The notes: generated from the letters alone by a model not told the origin. A stretch of 64,000 nt of DNA from Candidatus Pseudomonas phytovorans (GCA_029202525.1 CP119325.1:1253001-1317000), one strand, 5' to 3'. Shown: positions 44,918 through 54,257, counted from the stretch's first letter. Made by a program: numbers and translations.

Positions 44918-45636
44918 TCGCTGCTTACGTCATCGACGGTGAGCATGTAGCCCTCGTTGCGCACTGTGCGAATCAGCGTTGGGTTGCGTGGGTCATCGCC
45001 CAGGTGCTGGCGCATGCGGCTGACGCACACATCAATGCTGCGGTCGAACGGCTCGCGTTCGCGGTCGTAGATGTGGTTGAGCAGAAAGTCGCGGCTCAGG
45101 GCGCGGTTGGGGTGTTGCAGCAACAGGCGCAGCAGCCGGTAGTCGGAGGTGCCCAGGCTGATCACCAGCCCGGCGGGCGAGCGCAATTGCCGGGTGGCAG
45201 TGTCCAGGCGCCAGCCGGCAAAGCGCAGGCGGCTGGCTTCATCGAACTTCGCACGCTCGGGGAAACTCTGGGTGCGGCGCAGTACCACCTTGATCCGCAC
45301 CAGCAGCTCGCGTGGGTCGAAGGGTTTGGCCAGGTAGTCATCGGCGCCCATTTCCAGGCCGACGATACGGTCCACCAAGGTGCCACGGGCGGTCAGCATG
45401 ATCACCGGGATGTTGCTGCGCGCACGCAGATTGCGGCAAAGGCTGAGCCCGTCCTCGCCGGGCAGCATCAGGTCCAGCACCACCAGGTCTACCGGGTGCT
45501 CGTCCAGGCGCCGACGCATCTCGCGGCCTTCGGCGGCCACTGAGGTGCGGTAGCCGGCTTCGGCCAGGTAGGTAGACAACAACTGACGGATTTCGGGGTC
45601 GTCATCAACGATCAGAATGTGGTCGGGCTTGGTCAT
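44914..45636 (-). CDS. OmpR-family response regulator
   Basis: 240 residues. Receiver domain: acidic pocket VDDDPEIRQLL, phosphorylated aspartate in VDLVVLDLMLPGEDG, LTARG and lysine in YLAKPFDPREL. A winged-helix DNA-binding domain follows (LSRDFLLNHIYDREREPFDR, then IDVCVSRMRQHLGDD and RNEGYML). Start at 45636 with AGGTG upstream; the ORF could extend much further but without family sequence. Divergent from the TonB-dependent receptor across 182 bases, so receptor control is plausible. Confidence 0.93.
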   Translation of the reverse strand: MTKPDHILIVDDDPEIRQLLSTYLAEAGYRTSVAAEGREMRRRLDEHPVDLVVLDLMLPGEDGLSLCRNLRARSNIPVIMLTARGTLVDRIVGLEMGADDYLAKPFDPRELLVRIKVVLRRTQSFPERAKFDEASRLRFAGWRLDTATRQLRSPAGLVISLGTSDYRLLRLLLQHPNRALSRDFLLNHIYDREREPFDRSIDVCVSRMRQHLGDDPRNPTLIRTVRNEGYMLTVDDVSSE

Positions 45637-45790
45637 GCAGGCACCTGCGGCAACAGAACTGGAGCGCACCTTACACCGCGTCATTCGATGCGAATGTAAC
45701 GGAATGTGTTGCAGAGCCAATGGCCTGCACGGCAATACATTTGCGGACACCGGCGGGCGGCTGGCCATCATTAGAATTCCGCACCATGAA

Positions 45791-45805
45791 TGAGATTGAT
45801 TTTCT
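45791..45805 (+). promoter_or_regulatory. Putative Fur box ahead of the siderophore receptor
   Basis: TGAGATTGATTTTCT matches the Fur core TGATAATGATTATCA at 11 of 15 positions and lies 14 bases before the receptor start, overlapping the expected ribosome-entry region. Agrees with the iron-uptake role of the genes downstream. Confidence 0.5.
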
Positions 45806-45818
45806 TTAAGGAATTCAC

Positions 45819-48140
45819 ATGCCCCCTGCGTCCTCACCGCGCCTGACCGCAACCCTGGCCCCGGCTTTCGGCCTGGTGCTCGGTGCCTGCGTCATGCCGG
45901 CCCACGCCGTCGACTTGCCTGCCACCGAAGTGACTGGCAAACAGGACCGCTACAAAGTCGACAGCGTGACGTCGAGCAAGATCACCACGCCGCTGCTGGA
46001 CGCACCGCAAAGCATCAGTGTAGTGCCACGGGCGGTGCTGGAAGAGCAGAACGCCCAAAGCCTGCAAGAGGTGCTACGCAATGTGCCGGGCATTACCTTT
46101 ACCTCGGGCGAGGGCAACCTGGGCTGGGGCGACCTGTTTTCAATCCGCGGCTTTGCTGCCGAACAGAGCCTGACCGTGGATGGTGTGCGTGACGCCGGCA
46201 TGTCCAGCCGCAACGACACCTTCAACCTGGAGCAGGCCGAGGTGTACAAGGGCACTGGCTCGGTGGAGTCGGGCGTTTCCGCTGTGGGTGGCAGCGTCAA
46301 CCTGGTGAGCAAGCGTGCGCACCTGGGTGACGCCGGCAAGCTGTCGGCCGGTATCGGTACCGACAACTACAAGCGCCTGACCGCCGACGTCAACCGTCAG
46401 CTCAACGACACCACCGCCGTGCGCGTCAATCTGATGAAGCACTACAACGCCGTGGCCGAGCGTGACGAGGTGGACTACGACCGTTGGGGCATCGCCACCT
46501 CGTTCGGCTTTGGCCTGGGCACCGACACCCGCCTGTGGATCGACGCCTTCTACCAGAAGGACAAGAACACCCCGGACGGTGGTGTGCCGATCCAGCGCGG
46601 CAGCAACGGCAAACGCATGCCGGGTGTGTCCCGCGATGCCTGGTATGGCGATTCCAGCCTGTATACCCAGCGCAGCGAAACCCGCTCGCTGACGGGCTTG
46701 TTCGAGCATGACTTCAACGACGACCTGACCTTGCGCAACCAGTTGCGCTGGCAGCAGACCGACAACTGGGCAGTGCTGTCGCCGGCGCGTTTCATTGCCG
46801 CCGACGCCGAGGGCAACAAGACCTGCACCGGCACCCGTTGCGCCAGCCTGGGCTACGCAGGTGTCGGCGGGCTGAGCTCGGTCAACGGTATCAACGCTTA
46901 CACCGACTACGTCAACAGCAGCAGCGGTTATGCGTACCTGCGTGGCAGCGATTTCGGCCAGTCCAAGCGCTACGAAATTGTCGATAACCAGACCGACCTG
47001 CGCTTCAACCTCGACACCGGCGGCATTCACCACGAAGCGGTGACCGGTATCGAGCTGTACCGCGAAACCTACGGTGGCCTGCACAAGACCCTGGATGTGC
47101 CGGACGGCGCGATGTTCATCGACCTGGCCAATCCGTCGCACCATTTTGCCTCGGTCTCTACCGACAAGGGCTATGGCGACCCACGCAGTGTGGTCAAGGA
47201 TGGCGCGTTGTATGTCTCCGACACCATGACCTTGAGCCCGCAATGGCAACTGCTTACCGCCCTGCGCTACGACCACTGGCAAGTCGATACCGAGCGCTCC
47301 ACCGGCAGCAGCAGCCGTAGCGACGATGCGTTGGGCGGCCGCGTGGGGCTGGTCTACAAACCATTGCCCAATGGCAGCATCTATACCTCCTACAGCCAGG
47401 CCGCACAGCCTTCGGCGGTGGGTGCCAGCACCAACAACCAGATCTACGGCGCTGCTGGCAGCGAAGACTACAAGCCAGCGGTGTCGAAGACTTACGAACT
47501 GGGCACCAAGTGGGAACTGCTCGACGAGCGCCTGAACCTGACAGCCGCGCTGTTCCGCACCGAGCTTGAAGACAGCTGGGAATACAGCGAAGGCGAAACC
47601 TCGCCGGTGCGTGCGCTGCCCGCCAAGCGGGTGGACGGCATCGAGCTGGGCCTGCAAGGGCAACTGACCCAGCGCTGGTCTGCCTATGCCGGCTTTGCGG
47701 CGATGAAAAGCCGCCAGACCAAGGGCGCCAACAAGGGTGAAGAGGCCAAGAACGTTCCTGACCTGACCGCCAACCTGTGGACGACCTATGACCTGACCGA
47801 CCAACTCAGCGTCAGCTATGGCGCCGACTACGTGGGCCGTCGCCGCTACAGCGACAACAAGTATGTCGGTGGCCTGAACAACAACAGCAGCTACGCCAAC
47901 GGGCCGTCCGGGGTGTACACCATTTCCACCCGCGATCATGAGAAGGCACCGTCGTACTGGCTGCACAGCCTGGCCGCGCGCTACAAGGTCGACAGCCAGA
48001 CCACGGTCAACCTGAACGTGTCGAACCTGTTCAACAAGTTCTATTACAGCCGTGTTGGCGCATCGCTGGATGGCTTCCAGCTGTACGGCATCCCGGGGGC
48101 CGGGCGCACCCTGACCGCCAGCGTGGACTACAGCTTCTGA
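45819..48140 (+). CDS. TonB-dependent siderophore receptor (Fiu/PiuA-like)
   Basis: Outer-membrane barrel importing ferric siderophore, 773 residues. Signal peptide to about residue 30 (VMPAHAVDLPATEVTG), plug domain with DAPQSISVVPRAVLEEQ, QEVLRNVPGITFTSGEGN, FSIRGFAAEQSLTVDGVRD and VEVYKGTGSVESG-like strand, then a 22-strand barrel ending in the C-terminal aromatic motif TASVDYSF. AAGGA lies before ATG 45819. The directly following PiuC-type hydroxylase gene is the usual partner of PiuA/Fiu catecholate receptors, which supports the substrate class. Confidence 0.92.
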   Translation: MPPASSPRLTATLAPAFGLVLGACVMPAHAVDLPATEVTGKQDRYKVDSVTSSKITTPLLDAPQSISVVPRAVLEEQNAQSLQEVLRNVPGITFTSGEGNLGWGDLFSIRGFAAEQSLTVDGVRDAGMSSRNDTFNLEQAEVYKGTGSVESGVSAVGGSVNLVSKRAHLGDAGKLSAGIGTDNYKRLTADVNRQLNDTTAVRVNLMKHYNAVAERDEVDYDRWGIATSFGFGLGTDTRLWIDAFYQKDKNTPDGGVPIQRGSNGKRMPGVSRDAWYGDSSLYTQRSETRSLTGLFEHDFNDDLTLRNQLRWQQTDNWAVLSPARFIAADAEGNKTCTGTRCASLGYAGVGGLSSVNGINAYTDYVNSSSGYAYLRGSDFGQSKRYEIVDNQTDLRFNLDTGGIHHEAVTGIELYRETYGGLHKTLDVPDGAMFIDLANPSHHFASVSTDKGYGDPRSVVKDGALYVSDTMTLSPQWQLLTALRYDHWQVDTERSTGSSSRSDDALGGRVGLVYKPLPNGSIYTSYSQAAQPSAVGASTNNQIYGAAGSEDYKPAVSKTYELGTKWELLDERLNLTAALFRTELEDSWEYSEGETSPVRALPAKRVDGIELGLQGQLTQRWSAYAGFAAMKSRQTKGANKGEEAKNVPDLTANLWTTYDLTDQLSVSYGADYVGRRRYSDNKYVGGLNNNSSYANGPSGVYTISTRDHEKAPSYWLHSLAARYKVDSQTTVNLNVSNLFNKFYYSRVGASLDGFQLYGIPGAGRTLTASVDYSF

Positions 48141-48820
48141 TGTTGGTCGAAGTCGACGGGCTGTTCAGTGCCGAAGAACTGCACACCCTGCGCCAGCAAG
48201 TGCTGGCGCAACCCTGGGTCGATGGCAAGGCCACTGCCGGCGTGCAGTCGGCCCAGGCCAAACGCAACCGCCAGCTGGATGAGGACGACCCGGTTGCCCG
48301 CCAGCTGGGCGGGCTGATCCTGCAACGGCTGTCGGACAACCCGGTGTTCATGTCTGCGGCCTTGCCAAAGCGCATCTACCCGCCGCTGTTCAACCGCTAC
48401 GGCCAGGGTGAGGGGTTCGGCTTTCACATCGACAACGCCATCCGCGGCATCAAGGGTGTGCGCGAGCGGGTACGCACCGACCTGTCGGCCACCCTGTTTC
48501 TGGCTGACCCGAATAGCTACGACGGCGGCGAGCTGGTGATTCGCGACACCTTTGGCGAACGCCAGGTGAAGCTGCCAGCTGGGCACCTGGTGCTTTACCC
48601 GGGGAGCAGCCTGCATCGGGTGGAGCCGGTGACCCGTGGCGAGCGCCTGGCTGCCTTCTTCTGGATCGAGAGCCTGGTGCGTGAAGACAGCCAGCGCAGC
48701 CTGCTGTTGGACATGGACGTGGCCATCCAGCGCCTCACCGCCCAAGGGGCCGACGCGGCCTCGCTGCTTGAATTGACCGGGGTTTACCACAACCTGCTCC
48801 GTCGCTGGGGCGATACCTGA
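48140..48820 (+). CDS. piuC: PKHD-type Fe(II)/2-oxoglutarate hydroxylase (PiuC/YbiX)
   Basis: 226 residues. The Fe(II) facial triad is His96 and Asp98 in FGFHIDNA and His159 in SSLHRVEP, with 2-oxoglutarate arginine Arg169 in ERLAAFF. Positions and length match the YbiX/PiuC family. Homologues are induced by iron starvation next to catecholate receptors, and their substrate is unproven. Its ATG shares one base with the receptor stop codon. Confidence 0.93.
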   Translation: MLVEVDGLFSAEELHTLRQQVLAQPWVDGKATAGVQSAQAKRNRQLDEDDPVARQLGGLILQRLSDNPVFMSAALPKRIYPPLFNRYGQGEGFGFHIDNAIRGIKGVRERVRTDLSATLFLADPNSYDGGELVIRDTFGERQVKLPAGHLVLYPGSSLHRVEPVTRGERLAAFFWIESLVREDSQRSLLLDMDVAIQRLTAQGADAASLLELTGVYHNLLRRWGDT

Positions 48821-48822
48821 CC

Positions 48823-49962
48823 ATGGGTTTTTCTATGATGACTGCACGCATGAACGCACAACGTTTCGGGCGGCGCCTGCTGCCTTTGTTGCTGGCACTG
48901 GGGGCGTACTGCGGCTTCGCTCAAGGTGCCAGTGCCGTGGAGGTGACTGATGTGCTGGGGCGCAAGGTCGAGGTCGATCATACGCCGCAACGCATTGTGC
49001 TCGGCGAAGGGCGGCTCTTCTTTGCTCTGGCGCTACTCGACCGTGACAACCCGTTCCAGCGGGTAGTCGGCTGGCAGAACGACATGCGCCTGCTCGACCC
49101 GCACACCTACGAGGTGTATGCGCAAAAGTATCCACAGGTTGCCCAGCTGCCGCTGATCGGCCAGGCCTCTGAACAGAGTGTCAGCGCCGAGCAGATTCTG
49201 GCGCTGAAGCCCGACTTGGCCATTTTCAGCATCGCCGGTGAGGGGCCGACCCAGCACAGCCCGGTGGCTGACCTGCTGGAAAAGGCCGGGGTGCCGGTGC
49301 TGTTCATCGACTTTCGTGTGCACCCGATCCGCAACACCCGGGTGAGCATGGAGGCGCTGGGCACGTTGCTGGGGCGCGAGCAGCAGGCGGCGCAGTACCT
49401 GAGCCTGTACGACCGCCACCTGAAGCGGGTCACCGACGGGGTGGCCGGGATCAAGGACAGCGAGCGGCCCAAGGTGTTTCTCGAACTGTTGGCCGGCGTG
49501 TGGCAGGCGCCGGGGCATACCACCGGCAAGAGCGGCCTGGGCAGCGTGGTCGAGGCCGTAGGCGGGCATAACATCGGTGCCGATGTGGTGCCTGGGGCGT
49601 TGGGTGATGTCAGTGTCGAGTACGTGCTGCAAGCCGACCCGGACGTGTACATCGCCACCGGCAACCGCACGCCGGGGGTACTGCTGGGTGCCGGTGTCAG
49701 CGCTGATACGGCACGGCAGAGCCTGGCGAAGATCACTGCACGCCCCGAGTTCGCCCCGCTGCGGCCGATTCAGGCCGGCCAGGCCCATGGCCTGTGGCAT
49801 GACTTCTACAACTCGCCGTTCAACATCCTGGCGGTCGAAGCCATGGCCCGCTGGGTGCACCCGGAGCGCTTCAAGGACGTAGACCCGCAGGCGACCATGG
49901 GCGAAATCAACCAGATGCTCAAGGTAGGCCTGGACGGCCACTACTGGATCAGCGCCCAGTGA
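48823..49962 (+). CDS. Iron-siderophore ABC transporter, substrate-binding protein
   Basis: 379 residues with a signal peptide (RRLLPLLLALGAYCGFAQGASA) and a class III periplasmic-binding fold: VTDVLGRKVEVDHTPQRIVL, ALKPDLAIFSIAGEGPT, and VYIATGNRTPGVLLGAG. FecB/BtuF-like. Several in-frame ATGs occur (48823, 48835, 48838, 48850) and none has a clear Shine-Dalgarno; the first lies 2 bases after the piuC stop. Part of the receptor operon. Confidence 0.9.
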   Translation: MGFSMMTARMNAQRFGRRLLPLLLALGAYCGFAQGASAVEVTDVLGRKVEVDHTPQRIVLGEGRLFFALALLDRDNPFQRVVGWQNDMRLLDPHTYEVYAQKYPQVAQLPLIGQASEQSVSAEQILALKPDLAIFSIAGEGPTQHSPVADLLEKAGVPVLFIDFRVHPIRNTRVSMEALGTLLGREQQAAQYLSLYDRHLKRVTDGVAGIKDSERPKVFLELLAGVWQAPGHTTGKSGLGSVVEAVGGHNIGADVVPGALGDVSVEYVLQADPDVYIATGNRTPGVLLGAGVSADTARQSLAKITARPEFAPLRPIQAGQAHGLWHDFYNSPFNILAVEAMARWVHPERFKDVDPQATMGEINQMLKVGLDGHYWISAQ

Positions 49963-51020
49963 CCGCGCAAGCTCATGCCGGTGCCGCGCAGGCCGCCTGG
50001 CACTACCGCCGGTTGCTGTGGCGCCGTACCTGGCTGGTGGTGGCCCTGGCCTTGTTGTTGCTGGTGTCGGTACTGGGCGACCTGGCCAGCGGCGCCTCTG
50101 GCATGAGCCTGGGGCGCCTGCTGCAAGGGCTTGGCGACCCGGCAACGCTCAGTGCCACTGAGCGGGTGATCATCTGGAACGTGCGCCTGCCGTACACGCT
50201 TATGGCCGTGCTGGTGGGGGCGGCGTTGTCGCTGGCGGGTGCCGAGATGCAGGCGATACTCGACAACCCGCTGGCCAGCCCGTTTACCCTGGGCGTGTCG
50301 TCGTCTGCCGCGTTGGGCGCATCGCTGGCAATTGCCTACCCGCTGGGCATCGCCTGGCTGGCGCCGAGTGTGCAGGTGACCGTGATGGCGTTTGTTTTCG
50401 CCTGCTTGTCGGTAGTGCTGCTACAGGCCATGTCGCGCTTGCGCGGCGCCGGGGTGGAGAGCCTGGTGCTGTTCGGCATTGCCCTGGTGTTCAGTTGCAA
50501 CGCGCTGGTTTCGTTGCTGCAACTGCTGGCCACCGAGGACGTGCTGCAGCAACTGGTGTTCTGGACCTTGGGCAGCCTGGCCCGGGCCGACTGGCAGAAG
50601 CTCGGCATTCTGGCGCTGGTGCTGGCGCTGGTGCTGCCGTTCTCGCTCAGGGCGGCACCAGCCATGACCTTGCTGCGCATGGGTGAGGACCGCGCGCGCA
50701 GCTTTGGCGTCGACACCCGGCGCCTGCGGCTTGCCTCGCTGCTGCGCATCAGCCTGTTGTCGGCAACGGCGGTGGCGTTCGTTGGCACCATCGGTTTCGT
50801 CGGCCTGGTCGGGCCGCACATCGCCCGCCTGCTGGTGGGCGAGGATCAGCGCTTCCTGCTGCCGGCCAGTGCGCTGGTGGGGGCGTTGATGCTGTCGCTG
50901 TCGTCGATTGCCAGCAAGATGATCTTGCCTGGGGTGATCGTGCCGGTCGGTATCGTTACTGCGTTGGTGGGTGTGCCGGTGTTCGTGGTGTTGGTGTTCC
51001 GCCGGGGGAGAAGGTTGTGA
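49959..51020 (+). CDS. Iron-siderophore ABC transporter permease (FecCD family)
   Basis: 353 residues, about ten membrane helices. Family signatures are LPYTLMAVLVGAALSLAGAE, NPLASPFTLGVSSSAALGAS, and FVGTIGFVGLVGPHIARLLV. Start is GTG 49959, overlapping the binding-protein stop. Only one permease gene is present, so it probably functions as a homodimer. Confidence 0.94.
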   Translation: MTAQAHAGAAQAAWHYRRLLWRRTWLVVALALLLLVSVLGDLASGASGMSLGRLLQGLGDPATLSATERVIIWNVRLPYTLMAVLVGAALSLAGAEMQAILDNPLASPFTLGVSSSAALGASLAIAYPLGIAWLAPSVQVTVMAFVFACLSVVLLQAMSRLRGAGVESLVLFGIALVFSCNALVSLLQLLATEDVLQQLVFWTLGSLARADWQKLGILALVLALVLPFSLRAAPAMTLLRMGEDRARSFGVDTRRLRLASLLRISLLSATAVAFVGTIGFVGLVGPHIARLLVGEDQRFLLPASALVGALMLSLSSIASKMILPGVIVPVGIVTALVGVPVFVVLVFRRGRRL

Positions 51021-51778
51021 GCCTGTTGATCGAGGGTGTTTCGGTGGCGTACGGCGCCCGGCAGATCCTGCATGGGGTGAGCTTGCCGGCGTTGCCGGCC
51101 GGTAGCCTGGTGGCGCTGGTCGGGCCCAATGGTGCCGGCAAGTCGACGCTGCTGCGGGCATTGGCGGGGCTGGAACAGATGCGCGGTGGGTTGAGCCTGG
51201 ATGGGCAAGATGTGACGCGGCTGGGCTTTGCCGAGCGCTCGCGGCGCTTGGCCTACATGCCTCAGCAATTGCCGCCCGGCATTGCCCTGGGCGTGCTGGA
51301 AAGCATTGTCGCGGCTTTGCGCGTTAGTGGCAGCGACGACCTGCTGGGCAACGCTTACCAGGCGTTGCAGCAGTTGGGCATCGAGGGGCTGGCCGAGCGC
51401 TCGCTGGACAGCCTGTCTGGCGGGCAGCGGCAGTTGGTGGCGCTGGCCCAGCTGTTGGCGCGCAACCCGCAGGTGCTGTTGCTGGACGAGCCGACCAGTG
51501 CGCTGGACCTGCATTACCAGTTGCGGGTGATGGGGGCGGTGCGCGAGCGAGTGCAGGCGCATCGGTTGCTGGCGGTGGCGGTGCTGCACGATATCAACCT
51601 CGCGGCCAGCCATGCCGATTGGCTGGTGGTGTTGCGTGAGGGCAGGGTGGTGGCCTACGGGGCGCCTGGGGACGTGCTGCAGCCGGGGTTGCTGGCCGAC
51701 GTGTATGGCGTGCAAGCGCGGGTCGAGCGCTGTTCACAGGGGCGCTTGCAGGTGCTGGTGGACCGGGCGTTGGCCTGA
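51017..51778 (+). CDS. Iron-siderophore ABC transporter ATPase
   Basis: 253 residues. Walker A VGPNGAGKSTLLRALAG, Q-loop MPQQLPPGIALGV, signature LSGGQRQLVALAQLLA, Walker B VLLLDEPTSALDLHYQL and switch histidine in AVLHDINLAASHAD. Start is GTG 51017 overlapping the permease stop by four bases. Last gene of the run; a REP hairpin follows. Confidence 0.95.
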   Translation: MSLLIEGVSVAYGARQILHGVSLPALPAGSLVALVGPNGAGKSTLLRALAGLEQMRGGLSLDGQDVTRLGFAERSRRLAYMPQQLPPGIALGVLESIVAALRVSGSDDLLGNAYQALQQLGIEGLAERSLDSLSGGQRQLVALAQLLARNPQVLLLDEPTSALDLHYQLRVMGAVRERVQAHRLLAVAVLHDINLAASHADWLVVLREGRVVAYGAPGDVLQPGLLADVYGVQARVERCSQGRLQVLVDRALA

Positions 51779-51800
51779 TTTTTTGCTGGTACACGGTCCC

Positions 51801-51889
51801 TTGTGGGAGCGGGCTTGTCCCGCGAACACCGGCGGAGCCGGTGCCATAGACCGCGTAGCCCCATTCGCGGGACAAGCCCGCTCCCACAA
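51801..51889. repeat. REP pair (inverted) after the iron operon
   Basis: Perfect 26-bp inverted arms at 51801-51826 and 51864-51889 (GTGGGAGCGGGCTTGTCCCG type) around an inner CACCGGC/GCCGGTG hairpin. Confidence 0.88.
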
Positions 51890-51924
51890 TGATTGCATCA
51901 GGCTTGATGGCGGTGTGCTCCCTG

Positions 51925-52638
51925 TCAATCGGGCAACAACCGGTCGCGGCTGTTGGACAGGTGCAGGCAGATTGCCGCCCGCGCCGCATCCGGGTCTTGC
52001 CGGCGGATGGCATTGAGGATCGCCTCATGCTCAAGGTTGGCCAGGTATGCTTGCCGCGCCAGCTTCGCCCCGCCGCGTTCGGCCTGGGCCATGCGGTTGC
52101 GCGGGATCAGGCCGTTGCCCAACTGCAGCAGCATCTCGGTGAAATACAAATTGCCGGTGGCTTCGGCGATGAGCAAGTGAAAGCGCCGGTCGGCCTCGAT
52201 GCAACTGTCCCCGGCCGCCGCCAAGTCCTGGTAATCATCCAGCGCCTGACGCATGCGTGCCAGGTGCCCCTCGTCACGGCGCAGCGCAGCCAGGGCGGCG
52301 GCCTGGCCCTCCAGGCCAATGCGCAACTCCAGCAGGTCGCGCACACTTGCCGCGCTTTCTGCCGCGATGCGCAGCCCGGCCTGAGCCTGGCGCTCCATCA
52401 CGAAAGTACCAATACCGTGGCGCGGCTCCACCAGCCCCGAGGCCTGCAACTTGGACAAGGCTTCCCGCACCACCGTGCGACTGACCCCATGCTCGCGCAC
52501 CAGCGTGTTCTCGGAAGGCAGCTTGTCACCCGGTTTGAAGGTGCCCAGCAAAATCTGCTGAGTCAGGCTGGAAACCAAGTCATGGGCGCGGCTGTGGCCG
52601 CGCTTATGGGTGTGTTCAGGTTCCATGGTGTGATCCAT
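51925..52638 (-). CDS. GntR-family regulator, FCD subfamily
   Basis: 237 residues: winged helix (PSENTLVREHGVSRTVVREA, then LSKLQASGLVEPRHGIGTFV) and all-helical FCD ligand domain (LLELRIGLEGQAAALAALR, DRRFHLLIAEATGN, HEAILNAI). FCD regulators bind small acids; the divergent MFS and glucarate-dehydratase genes suggest glucarate or a related diacid as ligand. Start at 52638 or 52626. Two palindromes TTGT-N3-ACAA in the divergent region are the likely operators. Confidence 0.9.
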   Translation of the reverse strand: MDHTMEPEHTHKRGHSRAHDLVSSLTQQILLGTFKPGDKLPSENTLVREHGVSRTVVREALSKLQASGLVEPRHGIGTFVMERQAQAGLRIAAESAASVRDLLELRIGLEGQAAALAALRRDEGHLARMRQALDDYQDLAAAGDSCIEADRRFHLLIAEATGNLYFTEMLLQLGNGLIPRNRMAQAERGGAKLARQAYLANLEHEAILNAIRRQDPDAARAAICLHLSNSRDRLLPD

Positions 52639-52648
52639 TTCTTGTTGT

Positions 52649-52663
52649 ACTTGTACGACAAGT
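52649..52663. promoter_or_regulatory. Probable GntR operator 1
   Basis: ACTTGT-ACG-ACAAGT, a perfect 6-bp inverted repeat with a 3-base centre, located 11 bases before the regulator's start codon; suited to autorepression. Confidence 0.6.
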
Positions 52664-52795
52664 TAATCGATAGAAATATTTTTTGGCGAATTTTCCGATA
52701 GGCAATGCAGCGTTTAATGAATCTATTTTTGCAAGATCGAAGCATATTGGCATTGTGACAGCTTGTATTTTGGTTTTTTGCCGACATTGTCGATC

Positions 52796-52806
52796 TTGTC
52801 GTACAA
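52796..52806. promoter_or_regulatory. Probable GntR operator 2
   Basis: TTGT-CGT-ACAA, the same core as operator 1 read on the other strand, 80 bases before the MFS start. Confidence 0.6.
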
Positions 52807-52885
52807 CCTCGCTACGCATATGCTCATCCCACTGCCCTGTCAGACAACAAGACCCGCACAAAAACAATTAGTGGGAGATTCGCAA

Positions 52886-54238
52886 GTGAACGACACCCTC
52901 GCTCCGCCTGCCCGGAATGACGGCGACGCCTTGGCCAGTGCCGTGGCCAAGGTCAAACGTCATGTCCTGCCGCTGTTCGTCATCATGTTCATCGTCAACT
53001 ACCTCGACCGCGTCAATATCGGTTTCATCCGCCCGCACCTGGAAAGCGACCTTGGCATCAGCGCGGCGGCCTATGGCTTTGGCGCCGGCCTGTTCTTCAT
53101 CGGCTACGCGTTGTTCGAAGTGCCGTCGAACATGCTGCTGCAGAAGGTGGGGGCGCGGCTGTGGCTGACCCGTATCATGTTCACCTGGGGGCTGGTGGCC
53201 ACGGCCATGGCCTTTGTGCAGAACGAAACTCAGTTCTACGTGCTGCGTTTTCTGCTGGGGGTTGCCGAAGCGGGCTTCTTCCCTGGCGTGATCTACTACT
53301 TCACCCGCTGGCTGCCAGGTGCCGAGCGCGGCAAGGCGATTGCCATCTTCCTCAGCGGCTCGGCGCTGGCTTCGCTGATTTCCGGGCCGCTGGCCGGGGC
53401 GTTGATGCAGATCCAGGGCCTGGGCATGCATGGCTGGCAGTGGATGCTGTTCATCGAAGGCATGGCCTCCGTGACACTGTGCTTCTTCGTATTTTTCTGG
53501 CTGGACTCAAAACCGCAGGATGCCAAGTGGTTGAGCCAGGCCGAACAGGACGCGCTGGTAGCTACCATCGACCGCGAGCAGCGTGAGCGCGAAGCTGATG
53601 GCGCGGTCAAGGCATCGGCCTGGAGCCTGCTCAAGGACCGCCAGATCGTGTTGTTCTGCGTGATCTACTTCTGCATTCAGCTGACCATCTACGCTGCCAC
53701 CTTCTGGTTGCCGAGCATCATCAAGCGCATGGGCGACCTCAGCGACCTTCAGGTCGGCTTCTTCAACTCGATCCCGTGGCTGATCTCGATCATCGCCATG
53801 TACGCCTTTGCCGCCGGCTCTGCGCGCTGGAAGTTCCAGCAGGCCTGGGTAGCCGGTGCCCTGGTGGTCGCCGCCATCGGCATGTTCATGTCCACCACCG
53901 GTGGGCCGGTGTTCGCCTTTGTCGCCGTGTGCTTCGCGGCCATCGGGTTCAAGTCGGCATCGGCACTGTTCTGGCCGATCCCGCAGGGTTACCTGGATGC
54001 CCGCATCGCGGCGGCTGTGATCGCCCTGATCAACTCGGTCGGCAACCTCGGCGGCTTCGTTGCCCCCACCACCTTCGGCCTGCTGGAGCAGCAGACCGGG
54101 TCGATCCAGGGCGGGCTGTATGGCCTGGCCGTGACCTCGGTGCTGGCGGCCATTGCCATCTTCTTCGTACGCACTCGCCCAAAGGGCGCCCCTTCTGACG
54201 ACCTCAAGGCCCCTTCGGCCCTGGGCCAGACCCACTGA
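52886..54238 (+). CDS. MFS transporter, anion:cation symporter family
   Basis: 450 residues and twelve helices. ACS-family signatures are FIVNYLDRVNIGFIRPHL, FEVPSNMLLQKVGARLW and LRFLLGVAEAGFFPGVIYYF. In sequence it looks like TtuB/HpaX/phthalate-type carriers, whereas the gene at 57757 is the closer match to E. coli GudP. The position between the GntR gene and gudD still makes glucarate, or another dicarboxylic sugar acid, the probable cargo. Start GTG 52886, with GGGAG upstream; the longer frame is AT-rich promoter DNA. Confidence 0.88.
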   Translation: MNDTLAPPARNDGDALASAVAKVKRHVLPLFVIMFIVNYLDRVNIGFIRPHLESDLGISAAAYGFGAGLFFIGYALFEVPSNMLLQKVGARLWLTRIMFTWGLVATAMAFVQNETQFYVLRFLLGVAEAGFFPGVIYYFTRWLPGAERGKAIAIFLSGSALASLISGPLAGALMQIQGLGMHGWQWMLFIEGMASVTLCFFVFFWLDSKPQDAKWLSQAEQDALVATIDREQREREADGAVKASAWSLLKDRQIVLFCVIYFCIQLTIYAATFWLPSIIKRMGDLSDLQVGFFNSIPWLISIIAMYAFAAGSARWKFQQAWVAGALVVAAIGMFMSTTGGPVFAFVAVCFAAIGFKSASALFWPIPQGYLDARIAAAVIALINSVGNLGGFVAPTTFGLLEQQTGSIQGGLYGLAVTSVLAAIAIFFVRTRPKGAPSDDLKAPSALGQTH

Positions 54239-54257
54239 TGACTGCGAGACAACAACC

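Noticed and set aside
46140..47966. 608-codon frame opposite the TonB receptor
   Set aside because: Antisense shadow of a clear receptor gene.
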